Origin: Magnetococcales bacterium WMHbin3
Lineage (GTDB): Bacteria > Pseudomonadota > Magnetococcia > Magnetococcales > Magnetaquicoccaceae
Direction: 5' to 3'
DNA: 64,000 nucleotides
Assembly (NCBI GenBank): GCA_002753185.1
Contig: PDZX01000006.1
Location: forward strand, 1-64,000
Shown one piece after another: positions 7,756 to 16,441 of the stretch. The first letter of the stretch is position 1; every line of letters begins with the position of its first letter. The translations under genes were made by a program, and so were the position numbers. The notes beneath the pieces were generated by a model. It was not told the DNA's origin. It worked only from the letters and a program-made list of their open reading frames with translations, and did not search any database.

Positions 7756-9369
7756 TCAAGCGTTCATCATGCCAAAAAGCCACCGTTCCCAGGCCCGTGC
7801 GCGGTGGGACCAGGTGTGTTTCTCCACCGCCGACACCTGTGCCCGCAGGCTCGCCTCGAACACGTCGGGATGAGCGACCAGATTTTGCAAAACATGAATG
7901 ACGCGTTTGGCGAAACGTCGCGCGTGCTCGCGGGGGTCGGACGGCACGTTGCCGAACAACACATGACCGGCCCCCACCTCCGGCAGCGCCCCCAGATTGC
8001 TGGTCACCACCAGACAACCGGCGGCCAGCGCCTCCATCATGGTGATGCAATAGGTCTCCGGAAAGGTGTTGGGATAGGCGAGCATGGTGGCCTTGCGCAT
8101 CTCTTCGGCCAGCCGGGTCTGGGAAACCGAACCGATGTACTCGACACCGGCCATGCGGAGGGCGCGGTCATACAGATCACGATACGCGTTCCCGTCTTGT
8201 TGTTGATAGACCTTCATGCTGGAAAAAATCTTCAAGGTCACATCGGGCACCGCCTCGCGAATCAGGGGAAAGGCCTCCAGCAGCACATCCAGGCCGCGAA
8301 ACGGGGTGCTGGCATAGATCAGCACCGGGTGGGCCGATTTTTGCGGCAGGATCGCCTGGCCGGGTGCGAACAGCCCCTCGAAGGCCGGACCCATGGCATT
8401 GCCCGCCACGAACATGCGCGAAACCGGCAGCTTGAACGCGGTGACATAGCGGTGCGCCGACCAGTCGCTGATCATGGCGAAACCGTCCCAGAGATCCCGG
8501 AACCGGGCATTGCGCAAGATCTGCACGGTCGGTTGATCGATGTCGTGCTGCAAATAGGCCACCCGCTTCATGCCGGGCCTGCCCGCCGGGGTGATGCGCT
8601 CCTGCCACTCCGCGTGGATGTTCAGGGTGACGGCCACGTCCAGCCTGGCGACCGGGTGATCCGCCGTGGCAAGGATGTTGTGACACGCCACCCCCCGGTA
8701 GCGACCAGGCCGGGAGGTCTTGCTGAACAGATGCACCTCGTGCCCCAGACGCGCCAGGGCCTCCCCCAGATGGCACAGACAGGACTCCGATCCCCCCAGG
8801 GGGGCCTCGTGGGGGGTTGCGGCGGTAAAGTCCAGGTCGGGTCCGAGCAGACCGATGACAAGACGCGCCGGGGTCTCGACCCGCGCCGTGATCGGAATCC
8901 CGCGCGCGGTCAACCGCTCCCCCTGGAACTCAGCGATTCTGCGGTTCACCTCGTGGATGGCGTGCTCCTCCGGGAGACCGGGATCCTCGGCCTGGACGAG
9001 GCGCGCCTCAAGGGCCTCCACCCCCTCCCCCGTCAGTCCCATGTAACGACCGCTCGTCAAGGTCGTTCTGGCGTCGAGGAGCCGATCGCAACGGATCAGG
9101 ACCTCGATGTAGTCCAGCCAATAGGCTTCCACCTTCTCATCGGCCTCCAGGGCGGCCTTGAGAAATGGCAGGCCCTCCTCCATGCGCCCGCACCGCACAT
9201 GCAGAACCCCCAGATTGTGATTGGCGTCGGGGTGGCGTGGCTCGGCCAACAGGATCGTCTGGTACAGGGTTTCGGCCTGCCCCGCGTTCCCGGCCTGCAA
9301 GAGGGCATTGGCTTCGTGCAGCGCCTGATCTGCGGTCATGACTGGAGAAAGCGTCGATTCTGGGGGCAT
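7756..9369 (-). CDS. TPR-repeat glycosyltransferase (GT-B, group 1)
   Basis: The 537-residue product has an N-terminal TPR region (residues ~10-110; ALHEANALLQAGNAGQAETLY and DANHNLGVLHVRCGRMEEG units), a linker, then a GT-B fold glycosyltransferase. The latter has LIGLLGPDLDF, GGSESCLCHLGEALARLGHEVHLFS near the acceptor-domain start, and a C-terminal nucleotide-sugar half with E...AYPNTFPETYCITMMEALAAGC. This is the usual GT4 donor-site architecture. Substrate is unknown; such TPR fusions occur in protein and polysaccharide glycosylation. I chose the ATG at 9369; upstream residues to 9507 overlap the cobB 3' end. It is downstream of cobB on the same strand but a functional link is unlikely. 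Confidence 0.88.
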   Translation of the reverse strand: MPPESTLSPVMTADQALHEANALLQAGNAGQAETLYQTILLAEPRHPDANHNLGVLHVRCGRMEEGLPFLKAALEADEKVEAYWLDYIEVLIRCDRLLDARTTLTSGRYMGLTGEGVEALEARLVQAEDPGLPEEHAIHEVNRRIAEFQGERLTARGIPITARVETPARLVIGLLGPDLDFTAATPHEAPLGGSESCLCHLGEALARLGHEVHLFSKTSRPGRYRGVACHNILATADHPVARLDVAVTLNIHAEWQERITPAGRPGMKRVAYLQHDIDQPTVQILRNARFRDLWDGFAMISDWSAHRYVTAFKLPVSRMFVAGNAMGPAFEGLFAPGQAILPQKSAHPVLIYASTPFRGLDVLLEAFPLIREAVPDVTLKIFSSMKVYQQQDGNAYRDLYDRALRMAGVEYIGSVSQTRLAEEMRKATMLAYPNTFPETYCITMMEALAAGCLVVTSNLGALPEVGAGHVLFGNVPSDPREHARRFAKRVIHVLQNLVAHPDVFEASLRAQVSAVEKHTWSHRARAWERWLFGMMNA

Positions 9370-9394
9370 GGCATGCGTCTCCGGGAAAAACGGG

Positions 9395-10678
9395 TCAAGC
9401 CGCGCCGAACCAACTGGCGCAGGTGGCGGGCTGGGAAGGAAAGTACCAGTGAATGTACGAAGCGCGCAGGTTGCGCAGGCGCACCCCCGGATCGCCGGAT
9501 TCCGCAAGAAAGGCGGCGGGCAGAGGCGCGGGATCGCGGATGGAATGATGAAATTCGTGGCCGCGCGCGCCGGAGCGTTCCCGCCGGTATCCCAGGCCGG
9601 CCAGGCGCGGGGTCATGCGGGTATGGACGGGCAGGATGTCGGCCATGGGCCAGGTGACGCCATCCAGCAGGGTCAACGAGGCGCCCAGGGCCATCATGCC
9701 GCCTTCCTCCGCCAGAATGGGCAGGTCCTGCGAGGCGGCCCGACGCAGATCCCGCCAGGTCGGGGAGGCCGCGAGTGTCGCGGCATGGAGTTCCGGGTAG
9801 CCCCCCGGCAGCCAGGCGGCGTCGCAGTCTGGCAGGGGATCGCCCGCCAGGGGCGAAAAGAAGGCGATCCGCGCCCCCATCTGCTCCAGCCACGCCAGAT
9901 TGGCCGGATACAGGAAGCAGAAGGCACGGTCCCTGGCCACGGCGATGACGCGGCCCGTCAACAGGAGGGACGACGGATCGGCGGCAGGGGTCGGCATGAC
10001 GGGCCGCGCCAGGGAGAGGAGTTTTTCCACATCCAGGGTCAGCGCCTGGCGCAGATCCGACGCGGCGGGGGGTGCCTGGTCGTCCGGGAGCAGCAGGCCA
10101 AGATGACGTTCCCCCAGGCCGATGGCGGGGGTATTGCCCAGCCACCCCAGCAGGGGGGGGAGCCTGGCCTCCTCCAGCGCCCCGGCGAGCATGGCGGCAT
10201 GGCGGGGGCTGCCCACCCGGTTGGCCAGGACGCCCGCCAGCGTGAATCCCCTGGCGAACCCGGCGAACCCGGCCACCAGGGGGGCGATGGAGCCGGCCAT
10301 CCCCTTGGCGTCCACCACCAGGAGCACCGGCAGGCCCAACACCCTGGCCAGATCCGCCGTGGAACCGCTGCCGCCGATGCCGCTCTTGCCGTCGTACAGC
10401 CCCATCACCCCTTCCACCACCACAACGGATCCTTGTTGCGCGCGGGAGGCGACCAGGGACCGGCACTCCTGCTCCCCCACCATGAAGGTGTCCAGATTCC
10501 AGGACGAAACTCCGCAGAAGGCGGCATGCCACATGGGATCGATGAAATCCGGTCCCGCCTTGAACGGCACGACGTGTTGACCCGCATCCCGCAGGGCGGC
10601 CATCACCGCCAGGGCGAGGGTGGTCTTGCCGGCGTGGGAGTGGGTGGCGGCGATGATGAATCCGGGTGTCAATTCCAT
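9395..10678 (-). CDS. cobB: Cobyrinate a,c-diamide synthase, glutaminase Cys replaced
   Basis: CbiA/CobB amidates the a and c side chains of cobyrinate using ATP and normally glutamine. The 427-residue protein starts with the deaminase-like P-loop THSHAGKTTLALA, has the family GLYDGKSGIGGSGSTADLA, and a C-terminal class I glutamine amidotransferase domain with LPGGYPELH. At the nucleophile elbow the family reads ECGG; here it is LAEEGGMM, the Cys codon being GAA at 9704-9706. The His motif (ASYIHWYF) is retained. If the reading is correct the enzyme would need free ammonia or another amidotransferase. It is divergent from cbiB, 76 bases away. Confidence 0.93.
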   Translation of the reverse strand: MELTPGFIIAATHSHAGKTTLALAVMAALRDAGQHVVPFKAGPDFIDPMWHAAFCGVSSWNLDTFMVGEQECRSLVASRAQQGSVVVVEGVMGLYDGKSGIGGSGSTADLARVLGLPVLLVVDAKGMAGSIAPLVAGFAGFARGFTLAGVLANRVGSPRHAAMLAGALEEARLPPLLGWLGNTPAIGLGERHLGLLLPDDQAPPAASDLRQALTLDVEKLLSLARPVMPTPAADPSSLLLTGRVIAVARDRAFCFLYPANLAWLEQMGARIAFFSPLAGDPLPDCDAAWLPGGYPELHAATLAASPTWRDLRRAASQDLPILAEEGGMMALGASLTLLDGVTWPMADILPVHTRMTPRLAGLGYRRERSGARGHEFHHSIRDPAPLPAAFLAESGDPGVRLRNLRASYIHWYFPSQPATCASWFGAA

Positions 10679-10754
10679 GGGCGCATGTTACACTTGCGGC
10701 AAAGTTGAAAATATCGGCGGGCAGGATAGCACGGCCCCCGGCGGACGGACATGG

Positions 10755-11705
10755 ATGGCGTGGATGGAAATGGTGACGACGCAAACGGCGGCGGCCTTGC
10801 TGCTGGCGCTGCTCCTGGACGGCTGGATCGGGGAACCACGCCGTTGGCACCCGTTGGTGGGATTCGGACGGCTGGCCGATTGGCTGGAGTCGCGGCTGAA
10901 TCCGCAAGAGGGGACGCCGGGGCGGCTGGCGGCCCGTGGTGCGGGATGCGCGGCCTGGGGCGTGCTGGTGTTGCTCCCGGCGGGTCTGCTCGCCTGGGGA
11001 TTGCCGCAAGACGGGTCTTTCTGGCTGGTGGAGGCGGTGCTGCTCTATCTGACCGTGGGCGGTCGCAGCCTGATCGAGCATGGCGAGGCGGTGCGCGCGG
11101 CATTGGCGCGCCAGGATCGGGAGTTGGCCCGCGTGCGGGTGGGATATCTGGTCAGCCGGGAGACCGCCGCGCTGGAACCCGCTCAGGTGGCGGGGGCCAC
11201 CATCGAATCCCTGCTGGAAAACGGTTGCGATGCCTTGTTCGGGGCGATGTTCTGGTTTCTGGTGGCGGGCGCGCCCGGCGCGCTGGCCTATCGGCTGGCC
11301 AACACCCTGGATGCGATGTGGGGCTACAAGACCCCCCGGTTGCTGCATTTCGGCTGGGCGGCGGCGCGGGCCGACGATCTGCTCAACCTCGTTCCGGCCC
11401 GCCTGACGGCGTTGAGCTATACCCTGGCCGGCCGCACCGCAACGGCATGGCGTTGCTGGAACCGTCAGGGCGGGGGGTGGAAGAGTCCCAATGCCGGGGT
11501 GGTGATGGCCAGCGGCGCCGGCGCCCTGGGATTGCGACTGGGGGGACCTGCCCGTTATCACGGCATCGACACCATGCGTCCCCAGTTGGGCGAGGGCGAC
11601 CCGCCGGATGGCGAGGATATCGCCCGTGCCATCGGCTTGCTGCGCCGCGCGCTGTTGCTCTGGGGGTTGGCCGTGATGACGGCCTGGGGGATCGGTCATG
11701 CTTGA
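10755..11705 (+). CDS. cbiB: Adenosylcobinamide-phosphate synthase
   Basis: An integral membrane protein of 316 residues that joins aminopropanol (phosphate) to adenosylcobyric acid. Seen: LLLDGWIGEPRRWHPLVGFGRL at the N-terminus, several hydrophobic segments, the conserved TIESLLENGCDALFGAMFW and NTLDAMWGYKTPR motifs, and a C-terminal GEGDPPDGEDIARAI. Start taken at 10755 (MAWMEMV); ATGs at 10764 and 10770 are equally possible because no clear Shine-Dalgarno decides. The stop overlaps cobD by 8 bases. Confidence 0.94.
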   Translation: MAWMEMVTTQTAAALLLALLLDGWIGEPRRWHPLVGFGRLADWLESRLNPQEGTPGRLAARGAGCAAWGVLVLLPAGLLAWGLPQDGSFWLVEAVLLYLTVGGRSLIEHGEAVRAALARQDRELARVRVGYLVSRETAALEPAQVAGATIESLLENGCDALFGAMFWFLVAGAPGALAYRLANTLDAMWGYKTPRLLHFGWAAARADDLLNLVPARLTALSYTLAGRTATAWRCWNRQGGGWKSPNAGVVMASGAGALGLRLGGPARYHGIDTMRPQLGEGDPPDGEDIARAIGLLRRALLLWGLAVMTAWGIGHA

Positions 11706-12672
11706 GCACGGCGGCGGGGTGCGCAAGGCGGCGCGGACGTTCGGCATTCCCGTGGCGGAGTGGCTGGATCTTTCCACCGGGATCAATCCCCTCCCCCGTC
11801 CACCGGACCCGGTGCCAGCGGAGTGCTGGCGTCGGCTTCCGGAAGAGGACGACGGGCTGGAGGAGGCGGCGGCGGCCTGTTATGGCGCCACGCGCCTGTT
11901 GCCCCTGGCCGGTTCGCAGGCCGCCATTCAGCTCCTGCCCCGTCTGCGTCCCGCCGGGCGGGTGGCGGTGCTCCACCCCAGCTATGCCGAACACGCCCAC
12001 GCCTGGCGTATGGCCGGGCATCGGCTGGAGCGGGTCACGCCCGCCGGATTGGATGCCGCCGTCGAACAGTACGATGCCGTGGTGGTGGTCAATCCCAACA
12101 ATCCCACCGGGGCCTGTTTTTCCGCTGCCCGGCTGCTGGCCTGGCATGCCCGGCTGCAAGACCGTGGTGGCTGGCTGGTGGTGGACGAGGCCTTCATGGA
12201 TGCCACCCCGGAGGCGAGCCTGATGCCCGCGCTCGGCCCGCCGGGGTTGATTGTGCTGCGTTCTTTGGGGAAATTTTATGGTCTGGCGGGGGTGCGGGTC
12301 GGGTTTCTCCTGGCGGATGCCCCCCTGCTGGAGAGGGCCAGGGAGTTGCTCGGCCCCTGGAGCGTGAGTGGTCCTGCCCGGCACGTCGCCCGTCTGGCCC
12401 TGACGGATCGCCCCTGGCAGGCGGAGACCCGCCAGAGTCTGCATGCCGCCTCGCTCCGTCTCGCAACGCTGCTCGATGATCACCATCTCCCCCCGGCGGG
12501 AGGGACCGCGCTTTTCCAGTGGGTTCCCGGCCCGGAGGCGGCCTGGTGGTGGGGGCATCTGGCCAGGCAGGGGATCCTGGTGCGCCGTTTCGACGACCCT
12601 CCGGGCCTGCGTTTCGGTCTGCCGGGGGCGCCCGGCGAGTGGCAACGGCTGGCCCGGGCGCTGGAGCGTTAA
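11698..12672 (+). CDS. cobD: Threonine-phosphate decarboxylase
   Basis: A PLP-dependent class I/II aminotransferase-fold enzyme that decarboxylates L-threonine-O-3-phosphate to aminopropanol phosphate, the substrate CbiB uses. The 324-residue product shows DLSTGINPLPRP at the start, VVVNPNNPTGACFS, VVDEAFMDA, and the Schiff-base lysine in SLGKFYGLAGVRVGF. Overlap with cbiB indicates a two-gene unit. The stop codon shares the palindrome TTAA with the stop of the convergent nitroreductase gene. Also called cobC in some organisms. Confidence 0.93.
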   Translation: MLEHGGGVRKAARTFGIPVAEWLDLSTGINPLPRPPDPVPAECWRRLPEEDDGLEEAAAACYGATRLLPLAGSQAAIQLLPRLRPAGRVAVLHPSYAEHAHAWRMAGHRLERVTPAGLDAAVEQYDAVVVVNPNNPTGACFSAARLLAWHARLQDRGGWLVVDEAFMDATPEASLMPALGPPGLIVLRSLGKFYGLAGVRVGFLLADAPLLERARELLGPWSVSGPARHVARLALTDRPWQAETRQSLHAASLRLATLLDDHHLPPAGGTALFQWVPGPEAAWWWGHLARQGILVRRFDDPPGLRFGLPGAPGEWQRLARALER

Positions 12673-13271
12673 AACCGGTCCACGATGCGCACTTCGTCCA
12701 GGGAGAGTTGTCCGCCTCTGGGCATGGCCGGTTGCAACGGCTTGCCCACGGCCACGAACATGGCGATGAGGTGATCCGGCGGCAGGCGCAGCAAACGGCC
12801 CACCGCGTCGAAATCGAACCCGTCCATGGGGCTGGAGTCGTACCCCATGCCCCTGGCCGCCAGCATGAGGGTCTGGGCGGCAATCCCGCAGGAACGCATG
12901 ACCTCGTCGCGTTGCACCTGTTCCCTGCCGTGATAATACTGGTGAATCGCGGGCACCAGGAACTCCCGCGCCGCCTCGGGCGCATCCTTCCAGTAGCGGG
13001 CCGGATCCTTCCTCCAGGCGGCGAGATCGGCGCACAGCACCACCAGCAGCGACGCGGAGGTGACCTGATCCTGATTCCAGGCCACGGCGCGGATTTGCCG
13101 GCGCAGATCCGGATCCCGCACCACGACGAATCGCCAATGTTGCAGATTGAACGCCGTTGGCGACAGCATCGCCAGACCCAGCAGACGATCCTCTTCATCT
13201 TGGGTCATGACGTGATCCGGATCGAACTGTTTGACCGAACGGCGGCTTTCGATGGCGGCAAAGATATCCAT
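12669..13271 (-). CDS. Nitroreductase-family oxidoreductase
   Basis: A 200-residue FMN-dependent flavoprotein of the NAD(P)H nitroreductase fold: MDIFAAIESRRSVKQFD at the N-terminus (FMN phosphate-binding Arg-Arg-Ser), SPTAFNLQHWRFVVV, and AARGMGYDSSPMDGFD. The ATG at 13271 follows GGAGGAG closely; the open frame upstream lacks such a site. The substrate is unknown. I considered BluB (5,6-dimethylbenzimidazole synthase) because of the cobalamin neighbours, but the N-terminus and loop pattern match YdgI/YfkO-like nitroreductases better. Expression is opposite to cobD. Confidence 0.85.
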   Translation of the reverse strand: MDIFAAIESRRSVKQFDPDHVMTQDEEDRLLGLAMLSPTAFNLQHWRFVVVRDPDLRRQIRAVAWNQDQVTSASLLVVLCADLAAWRKDPARYWKDAPEAAREFLVPAIHQYYHGREQVQRDEVMRSCGIAAQTLMLAARGMGYDSSPMDGFDFDAVGRLLRLPPDHLIAMFVAVGKPLQPAMPRGGQLSLDEVRIVDRF

Positions 13272-13533
13272 GCATCTCCTCCAAGGCGCGACATGGCCGC
13301 AAACAATGCGGAACAAAGAAAGGCCAAGTGGCATTATTATCGTAACGCCAGGGCGATGTCACGGGAACGTTGGCGGATTGGTGAAAATTCATGCTTGCGC
13401 CGCTATGAGCATATGTGCTAAACACATGAATGTATATTTAAACTCATTATGCCACTCGGAAAATGGCTGATGACCATCCGGAGATCTTGCCGCATCCACC
13501 AACCGTACCCCCCCGCCAAAGGAAGAATCGACC

Positions 13534-14472
13534 ATGTCCCTGACGCTCTACTGGATGCAGAATGGCGGATGCGGCGGCGACACCATGTCCTTTCTCAACG
13601 TGGAAGCCCCGAACCTGCCGGATCTGTTGCAACAACTGGATATCGATCTGCTGTGGCATCCGTCGCTCGTCACCGATACCCCCAAGACGCGTCGCGAGCG
13701 GATCGAAGCCCTGCTGCGCGGACAAACGCCGCTGGACATCCTGGTGATCGAAGGGGCCGTGCTGCGCGGACCAGCCAGCACCGGGATGTACGACACCTTT
13801 CTCGGCCAACCCAAGAAGGATCTCGTCGTCCGTCTGGCCCAACAGGCGCGTTTCACGATCGCCCTGGGCACCTGCGCCTCGTTCGGCGGGTTCGGGGTGG
13901 ATGAGTATGTCCAGTCCGCCGGGTTGCAATTCATCAAGGATCAGCCTGGCGGGCTGCTGGGAAGCGACTACCGCTCCAGATCGGGTCTGCCGGTGATCAA
14001 TCTCGCCGGCTGTCCCTGTCATCCTGAGGTCCTCTCCGGAACCCTCGCCGCCTTGACGACCGGAGTGCCCTTGCCCCTGGACGATCTGCACCGTCCCCTG
14101 GCCTGGTACGGCATGCTGGTCCACCAAGGGTGTACCCGCAACGAGTATCACGAATACCGCATGGAGGAGAACGATTTCGGACAGAAGGGGTGTCTGTTCT
14201 TCCACAAGGGATGTCATGGTCCGCTGGCGGGGGGGCCATGCAACAAGCTGCTCTGGAACCGCCGCTCCTCCAAGACCCGCGCGGGGGTGCCCTGTTTCGG
14301 CTGCACCAATCCGGACTTCCCCTCATCCTACCCCTTTTTCGAGACCCGCCATATCGAGGATATCCCCATTGCCTTGCCCAACGGCATCAACCGGGCGCAC
14401 TATCTGGTCTACAAGACCATGGCAGCCGCTGCGGCGCCAGCCAGACTGAAACGACGGGAAACGGAAATATGA
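13534..14472 (+). CDS. [NiFe] hydrogenase small subunit (group 2-like)
   Basis: The electron-transfer subunit of a cytosolic [NiFe] hydrogenase, 312 residues. It begins directly with the mature fold (YWMQNGGCGGDTMSFL) and has no twin-arginine signal, unlike membrane-bound uptake enzymes. Fe-S ligand motifs seen: Cys13, GTCASFGG, LAGCPCHPE, then HQGCTRNEY, GCHGP, and VPCFGCTNPDFP near the end. The second proximal-cluster Cys is replaced by Asp16 (CGGD). The sequence pattern (TMSFLN...WHPSL...IEGAV) is that of group 2 (HupS/HupU-type) enzymes. AAAGGAAGAATCGACC precedes the ATG; the stop overlaps the large-subunit ATG. Confidence 0.93.
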   Translation: MSLTLYWMQNGGCGGDTMSFLNVEAPNLPDLLQQLDIDLLWHPSLVTDTPKTRRERIEALLRGQTPLDILVIEGAVLRGPASTGMYDTFLGQPKKDLVVRLAQQARFTIALGTCASFGGFGVDEYVQSAGLQFIKDQPGGLLGSDYRSRSGLPVINLAGCPCHPEVLSGTLAALTTGVPLPLDDLHRPLAWYGMLVHQGCTRNEYHEYRMEENDFGQKGCLFFHKGCHGPLAGGPCNKLLWNRRSSKTRAGVPCFGCTNPDFPSSYPFFETRHIEDIPIALPNGINRAHYLVYKTMAAAAAPARLKRRETEI

Positions 14473-16004
14473 CCACGCAACGCATCGAATGTCATATCCC
14501 CCTGAATCGGGTCGAGGGGGATCTGGAGTTGCGGGTGGCGGTGGAGAACGGTCGGATCGTGGAGTGCTGGAGTTCCGGCACCATGTTTCGGGGGTTCGAG
14601 CGCATGCTGCTGGGACGGGCGCCCCTGGACAGTCTGGTGATCACCCGCAGCATCTGCGGCATCTGCACCATCACCCATCTCACCGCTGCGGTCCATGCCC
14701 TGGACCGGATCGCCGGGGTCGCGCCCCCGGCGAATGCCGTGCGCATGCGCAACATCGCCCTGATGGTCGAAACCATTCAAAGCGATCTTCGCCAATCCCT
14801 GCTCATGTTTCTGGTCGATTTGTGCAGCCCGGCCTTTGCCGGACACCCATGGCACACCGAGGCCGGGGTCCGTTATCAGCCATTGCGTGGCACGCGCTGC
14901 ATCGAGGCGATCAGGGAGACCAAACGGGTGCTGGAGATCATCGCCCTGCTCGGCGGGCAATGGCCGCATACCTCGTTCATGGTGCCGGGGGGCGTGGTTT
15001 ATGCCCCGCCGGTGATCGATTTCCAGAAATCCCTCATGCTGCTCAAGCAGTTCCGGCAATGGTACGAGCGAACCGTCCTGGGCTGCCCGCTCGCCCGCTG
15101 GCGGGAGTTGACCTCGGCTGGCGACCTCGACGCCTGGCTCGCCGAACGGGAGTCGCAGCGCGAGGGGGATGTGGGATTCCTTTTGACCGCCGGTCGCGCG
15201 CTCGGTCTGGACCGGCTCGGCATCGGCCACGGCCATGCGCTCTCGTATGGCGCCCTGGAGATCCCGACCGGTTCGGAGGTGGTCGGAACCGGGGGGTGTC
15301 TGGTTCCGGCTGGCCTGGTGCGCGGCCAAGGCGATGTGGAACCGTTCGACCAACGGCAAATCGCCGAACATGTGGCCTGCTCCTGGTATGCCGACTATCC
15401 GGACGGCCTTCATCCCATGGTCGGCATCACCGAACCGGTGGCCAGCGGCGCGGAAGGCAAAAAATACTCCTGGGTCAAGGCCCCCCGTTACGCCGGTCTG
15501 GCCGCCGAAACCGGCCCCGTGGCCGAACGCATGGTGGCGCAAGATCCCTTGTACCTGGATCTGGCCCGCCGCGATCAGGGCATATCCGCCTTGACACGCC
15601 AGTTGGCCCGCCTGACCCGTCCGGTTACGCTCTTCGCGTCCGCCGAACAGTGGCTCACGGAACTGATCGCCAGCCACCAGGATCCGTTCTATCTGCCGGT
15701 GGAGCCGTTGCGTCAGGGGGAAGGGGTCGGGTTGACGCAAGCGGCGCGCGGGGCGCTCGGCCACTGGGTGCGGGTGGAAAACGGCCAGATCGTCCACTAT
15801 CAGATCATCACGCCCACGGCCTGGAACGGCTCGCCGCGCGACGGGCAAGGGGTGCGCGGCGCCTGGGAAGAGGCGTTGATCGGCACCCCGCTCCCCGATC
15901 CGGACGACCCGGTGTTGGCCGGCATGGTGGTGCGTTCCTTCGACCCCTGCCTGGTCTGCAGCGTTCATGTCGTGGGCGGCGGGCGGCGCGTGTTGACGGT
16001 ATGA
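14469..16004 (+). CDS. [NiFe] hydrogenase large subunit
   Basis: Holds the Ni-Fe active site. In 511 residues both cysteine pairs are intact: ITRSICGICTITH (Cys63, Cys66) and DPCLVCSVH (Cys494, Cys497, His500). An 11-residue tail after His500 is the peptide normally removed by a maturation protease once Ni is inserted. The long open frame upstream of 14469 is a shadow of the small-subunit gene; ATGA overlap sets the start. Group 2 type together with the small subunit. The downstream kinase/c-di-GMP genes suggest hydrogen sensing rather than respiration, but catalysis is not excluded. Confidence 0.95.
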   Translation: MTTQRIECHIPLNRVEGDLELRVAVENGRIVECWSSGTMFRGFERMLLGRAPLDSLVITRSICGICTITHLTAAVHALDRIAGVAPPANAVRMRNIALMVETIQSDLRQSLLMFLVDLCSPAFAGHPWHTEAGVRYQPLRGTRCIEAIRETKRVLEIIALLGGQWPHTSFMVPGGVVYAPPVIDFQKSLMLLKQFRQWYERTVLGCPLARWRELTSAGDLDAWLAERESQREGDVGFLLTAGRALGLDRLGIGHGHALSYGALEIPTGSEVVGTGGCLVPAGLVRGQGDVEPFDQRQIAEHVACSWYADYPDGLHPMVGITEPVASGAEGKKYSWVKAPRYAGLAAETGPVAERMVAQDPLYLDLARRDQGISALTRQLARLTRPVTLFASAEQWLTELIASHQDPFYLPVEPLRQGEGVGLTQAARGALGHWVRVENGQIVHYQIITPTAWNGSPRDGQGVRGAWEEALIGTPLPDPDDPVLAGMVVRSFDPCLVCSVHVVGGGRRVLTV

Positions 16005-16441
16005 AGCCCCTCATCCTCTGCGTCGGCAACCGCTACCTGGCCGAGGACGATACCGGCCCCCGTGTTTACGACCGGCTTTGCGCCCCGCCGGGTCCACCGC
16101 CGGAGGTGGCCGTGCTGGATGGCGGCCTGGCCGGCCTGGCGCTGCTGCCCTTGCTGGAAGGCCGCCCCAGGGTGGTCTTCGTAGACCGGGTGGAGGGGTT
16201 CGCCCCGCCCGGCGAGGTGGTGACGTTGCGGGGAGAAGCAGTGGCCGCCCTGGCGAACGGGTATGGCCACAACGCGGGCATCCCGTATTTGTTGGCCATG
16301 CTCCCCAAGGTGAGTCCGCCCCCCTGGCCGGAAGCGCTGCTGGTGGGCATGGCCGGAGAACCGGACCCGTCGGCCATCGAGCGGCTGGCCCGTTACAGCA
16401 TCGAGGTGGCCCGCCATGGCCTTGACTCCACGCGACCTTGA
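16001..16441 (+). CDS. Hydrogenase maturation protease (HyaD/HupD family)
   Basis: A 146-residue nickel-dependent endopeptidase expected to clip the C-terminal tail of the large subunit. It starts KPLILCVGNRYLAEDDTGPRVYD, with the family G-N-x...D-D-G pattern supplying the metal-binding acid; a second acid is in FVDRVEGFA, and His appears in YGHNAGIPYLL. The ATG overlaps the large-subunit stop (ATGA) and the end overlaps the kinase gene by 26 bases, placing all of them in one transcript. Confidence 0.9.
   Translation: MKPLILCVGNRYLAEDDTGPRVYDRLCAPPGPPPEVAVLDGGLAGLALLPLLEGRPRVVFVDRVEGFAPPGEVVTLRGEAVAALANGYGHNAGIPYLLAMLPKVSPPPWPEALLVGMAGEPDPSAIERLARYSIEVARHGLDSTRP

Noticed and set aside
12669-12672. 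Shared TTAA stop codons of two convergent genes
   Set aside because: Real but common in compact genomes; not informative by itself.
12669-13271. Nitroreductase gene as bluB
   Set aside because: Near cobalamin genes, but the N-terminal RRSVKQFD and the general pattern fit ordinary nitroreductases; BluB signatures not seen.
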